This document shows, one piece after another, positions 38,135 through 39,583 of a DNA stretch of 39,583 nt. The position numbers were made by a program, and so were the translations under genes. The stretch is from Acidobacteriota bacterium (GTDB taxonomy: Bacteria; Acidobacteriota; Vicinamibacteria; Marinacidobacterales; Marinacidobacteraceae). The DNA lies in the NCBI GenBank assembly GCA_022822745.1, contig JAJEAO010000043.1, positions 1 to 39,583 of the forward strand, in the 5' to 3' direction. Every line of letters begins with the position of its first letter. The stretch's first letter is position 1. The notes under the pieces are model-generated. The model saw only the letters and a list, made by a program, of their open reading frames with translations, did no database searches and was not told where the DNA came from.

Positions 38135-38997
38135 CGGCCTCGCCCCGAGGTTCCGAGAAAGCGCCGCAGCGCGGCCGCCACGCCGCTGTCGTCGTTGCTG
38201 CGGGTCGTCTCGAACCCGAGCCGAAGGAGCTCGCGGTCCGCGTTCGCCATCAGGACGCCCCGGCCCGCCGCCCGCAGCATGGCGAGATCGTTCCAGTTGT
38301 CGCCGATCGCGAGGGTGGCCTCCATCGGAATCCCCACCGCCCTCGCCACCGCCTCGAGCGCCGACGCCTTGGAGGCCCCGGCGCCGAGAACGTCCACCAG
38401 ACCGAGACGCGTCGCCGGATACTCGGTGCGCTCGAGGTTCGCCGCCCCGTCCAGCCGGTCCCGCAGCTCGATCTCGGCGGCCCGGCACTCCTGCGGACTT
38501 CCGGCCAGCACGAGATGGAGAGGGTCCGCCGGGAACGCGGGCGCCGGGTCGAGTCGAGGCCGCGGACGCACCGTGGAAAGGTACCGGCGGACCCGAGGGG
38601 AGGCGGGATCGGCGGCGGCGATGCGCACCGCGCCGTCCCGGTCGCTGATCAGCAGCACGAGACCCCGGCGGCGGCAGACCGCCGCCGTCGTTCTCGCGGC
38701 CGCCCGCGGAAGAAGGATCTCGGCGAGGGTCTCGCTCCCCCGTCGGACGAGCGCCCCGCCGTGCCCGGCGCGGAAGATCGCATCCGGCAGATCCCGGGTG
38801 AGATGCTCCAGCTCCGCGAACCGGCGTCCGGTGATCACCGCCACGACGACGCCCGCCCGGACCGCCTCCGTCACGGCGGCGCGGTCGGGGCCGGAGATCC
38901 GCTTCCCGGAGTTCAGCAGCGTCCCGTCGAGGTCCACCGCGATCGCCCGGTAGCCAGGCGCCGCGGTGGATCGCCCGGCGGGGGAACCAGGAATCAC
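38131..38997 (-). CDS. Cof-type HAD-family hydrolase
   Basis: This is a predicted phosphatase of the HAD superfamily, subfamily IIB (Cof/YbiV). Motif I is AVDLDGTLLNSG, motif II VITGRR, motif III contains the Lys of AGASKASALEAVA, and motif IV is AIGDNWNDLAML. The Cof-type cap lies between (about 90-200). It has 288 residues. The start is GTG 38997, overlapping the cyclophilin stop (GTGA), so translation is probably coupled. The substrate, likely a sugar phosphate or nucleotide, is unknown. Confidence 0.9.
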   Translation of the reverse strand: MIPGSPAGRSTAAPGYRAIAVDLDGTLLNSGKRISGPDRAAVTEAVRAGVVVAVITGRRFAELEHLTRDLPDAIFRAGHGGALVRRGSETLAEILLPRAAARTTAAVCRRRGLVLLISDRDGAVRIAAADPASPRVRRYLSTVRPRPRLDPAPAFPADPLHLVLAGSPQECRAAEIELRDRLDGAANLERTEYPATRLGLVDVLGAGASKASALEAVARAVGIPMEATLAIGDNWNDLAMLRAAGRGVLMANADRELLRLGFETTRSNDDSGVAAALRRFLGTSGRGR

Positions 38998-39583
38998 GGA
39001 TCCGGTGGAGTGATCCCGTCCCAGATCCGCACCCGCTCGATGCGGTCGCCCGGCTCGAGCCGCGCCAGCACCTCGAAGCCCCGGCGCACATGCCCGAACA
39101 GCGTCTGCCGCCCGTTCCGGTCCGGCGCCGGCAGCAGCGTGATGAAGAACCGGCCCCCGCCGGTGTCCTTCCCGCGATCCTCCATCCCGACGCTGCCCCG
39201 CATGAACGCGCGCTCGTTGATCTCGGAGCGGAAGGTTCCGGAAACGTCCCGCTCCTCGCCAGCGCGGAGCGCGTCACCCGGGAGCGGACGGGACCACCGG
39301 TGCCCGTCGTAGAACCCGTCGCGCGCGAGGCGCATGAAGCGCCACACGGTCCGGGGCGCATCGGCGATGTAGAGCTCGACCTCGATTTCGCCGCGCTCCG
39401 TGTGGATCCACGCGACCGGGGTGAACGGGGGGTGGAGCATCGCGTCGTAGTCGTCCTCCGTCAGGCCCTCCGCCCTCGCCGCCGGCGCCGGCGGCGCCTC
39501 CGGAGGTTCTCCGACGCCGCGCAGGAACCGGTGCGCCTCCGCCCGGACCGGCCACGCCGCATCCGCGAGGCGCGCCCGCGCCG
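38994..39583 (-). CDS. Cyclophilin-type peptidyl-prolyl isomerase, 5-prime end outside window
   Basis: The cyclophilin domain begins at PVAWIHTERGEIEVELY and contains FMRLARDGFYDGHRWSR, MEDRGKDTGGGRFFITLLP and RQTLFGHVRRGFEVLARLEP. The active-site Arg (usually in FHRV) appears as HRWSR. The frame stays open to the window edge, giving an upstream segment of about 48 residues that ends AEGLTEDDYDAM. Proteins with such a lead often carry HEAT-like repeats before the isomerase domain, so the visible part may be a C-terminal domain. Whether it is exported cannot be judged. The gene is coupled to the HAD gene. Confidence 0.85.
   Translation of the reverse strand, partial: ARARLADAAWPVRAEAHRFLRGVGEPPEAPPAPAARAEGLTEDDYDAMLHPPFTPVAWIHTERGEIEVELYIADAPRTVWRFMRLARDGFYDGHRWSRPLPGDALRAGEERDVSGTFRSEINERAFMRGSVGMEDRGKDTGGGRFFITLLPAPDRNGRQTLFGHVRRGFEVLARLEPGDRIERVRIWDGITPPDP

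Noticed and set aside
36980..39361. A 793-codon fused protein including tgt
   Set aside because: The upstream half is antiparallel-free but out of frame with the clear HAD and cyclophilin genes on the same strand. Tgt starts at TTG 38134.

Overview
The window is GC-rich DNA (about 65-75% in the stretches counted by hand) from a Gram-negative bacterium. Most of it is densely packed housekeeping genes. The phylum is an inference. Envelope genes (TonB, ExbB, two ExbD proteins, SecDF-YajC, Lgt, LspA) point to two membranes. The exbB-exbD-exbD cluster with a proline-rich TonB and a tetratricopeptide protein suggests a GC-rich FCB-type lineage (Gemmatimonadota, Eisenbacteria or Krumholzibacteria-like). 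Nothing here proves this.

Layout. 171-2854 (+): a PhoB/PhoR-type two-component pair, whose 3-prime end overlaps a convergent RNase R gene (2747-4681, -). 4709-5283: two tRNA-Leu genes (CAG, TAG) separated by a 400-base spacer with short direct repeats. 5341-13334 (+): a protein quality control and translation block, tig-clpP-clpX-engB-rho-rpmE-prfA-prmC.

13340-23420 is the accessory part. It starts with a three-gene cassette: a small toxin-like protein, a YgiT-zinc-finger/HTH antitoxin, and a KGGVGR-type ParA-like ATPase with a helical-repeat tail. The cassette follows an AT-rich patch with a near-consensus promoter and a palindrome over its -10 box. Next comes an array of about 100-base GC-rich repeats running into the start of a sodium:solute symporter gene, and then a crotonase-fold gene. 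On the minus strand follow a single-chain restriction-methylase (type IIG-like), remnants of an AAA ATPase with its middle missing, a 38-residue ORF and a GNAT acetyltransferase. These minus-strand genes are coupled by overlapping stop and start codons or separated by only a few bases.

24399-26778 (+): lspA-lgt-rluD (lipoprotein maturation and pseudouridine synthesis). From 39583 down to 26894 everything is on the minus strand: a cyclophilin (cut by the window edge), a Cof-type HAD phosphatase, tgt, a terminator hairpin, yajC-secD-secF, a second TonB-like gene, a putative promoter, tonB-exbB-exbD-exbD-TPR protein, a strong terminator, and a bifunctional rel/spoT gene.

The most interesting parts are the toxin/antitoxin/KGGVGR-ATPase cassette, the repeat array that duplicates the symporter leader, and the decayed ATPase inside the restriction-modification operon.
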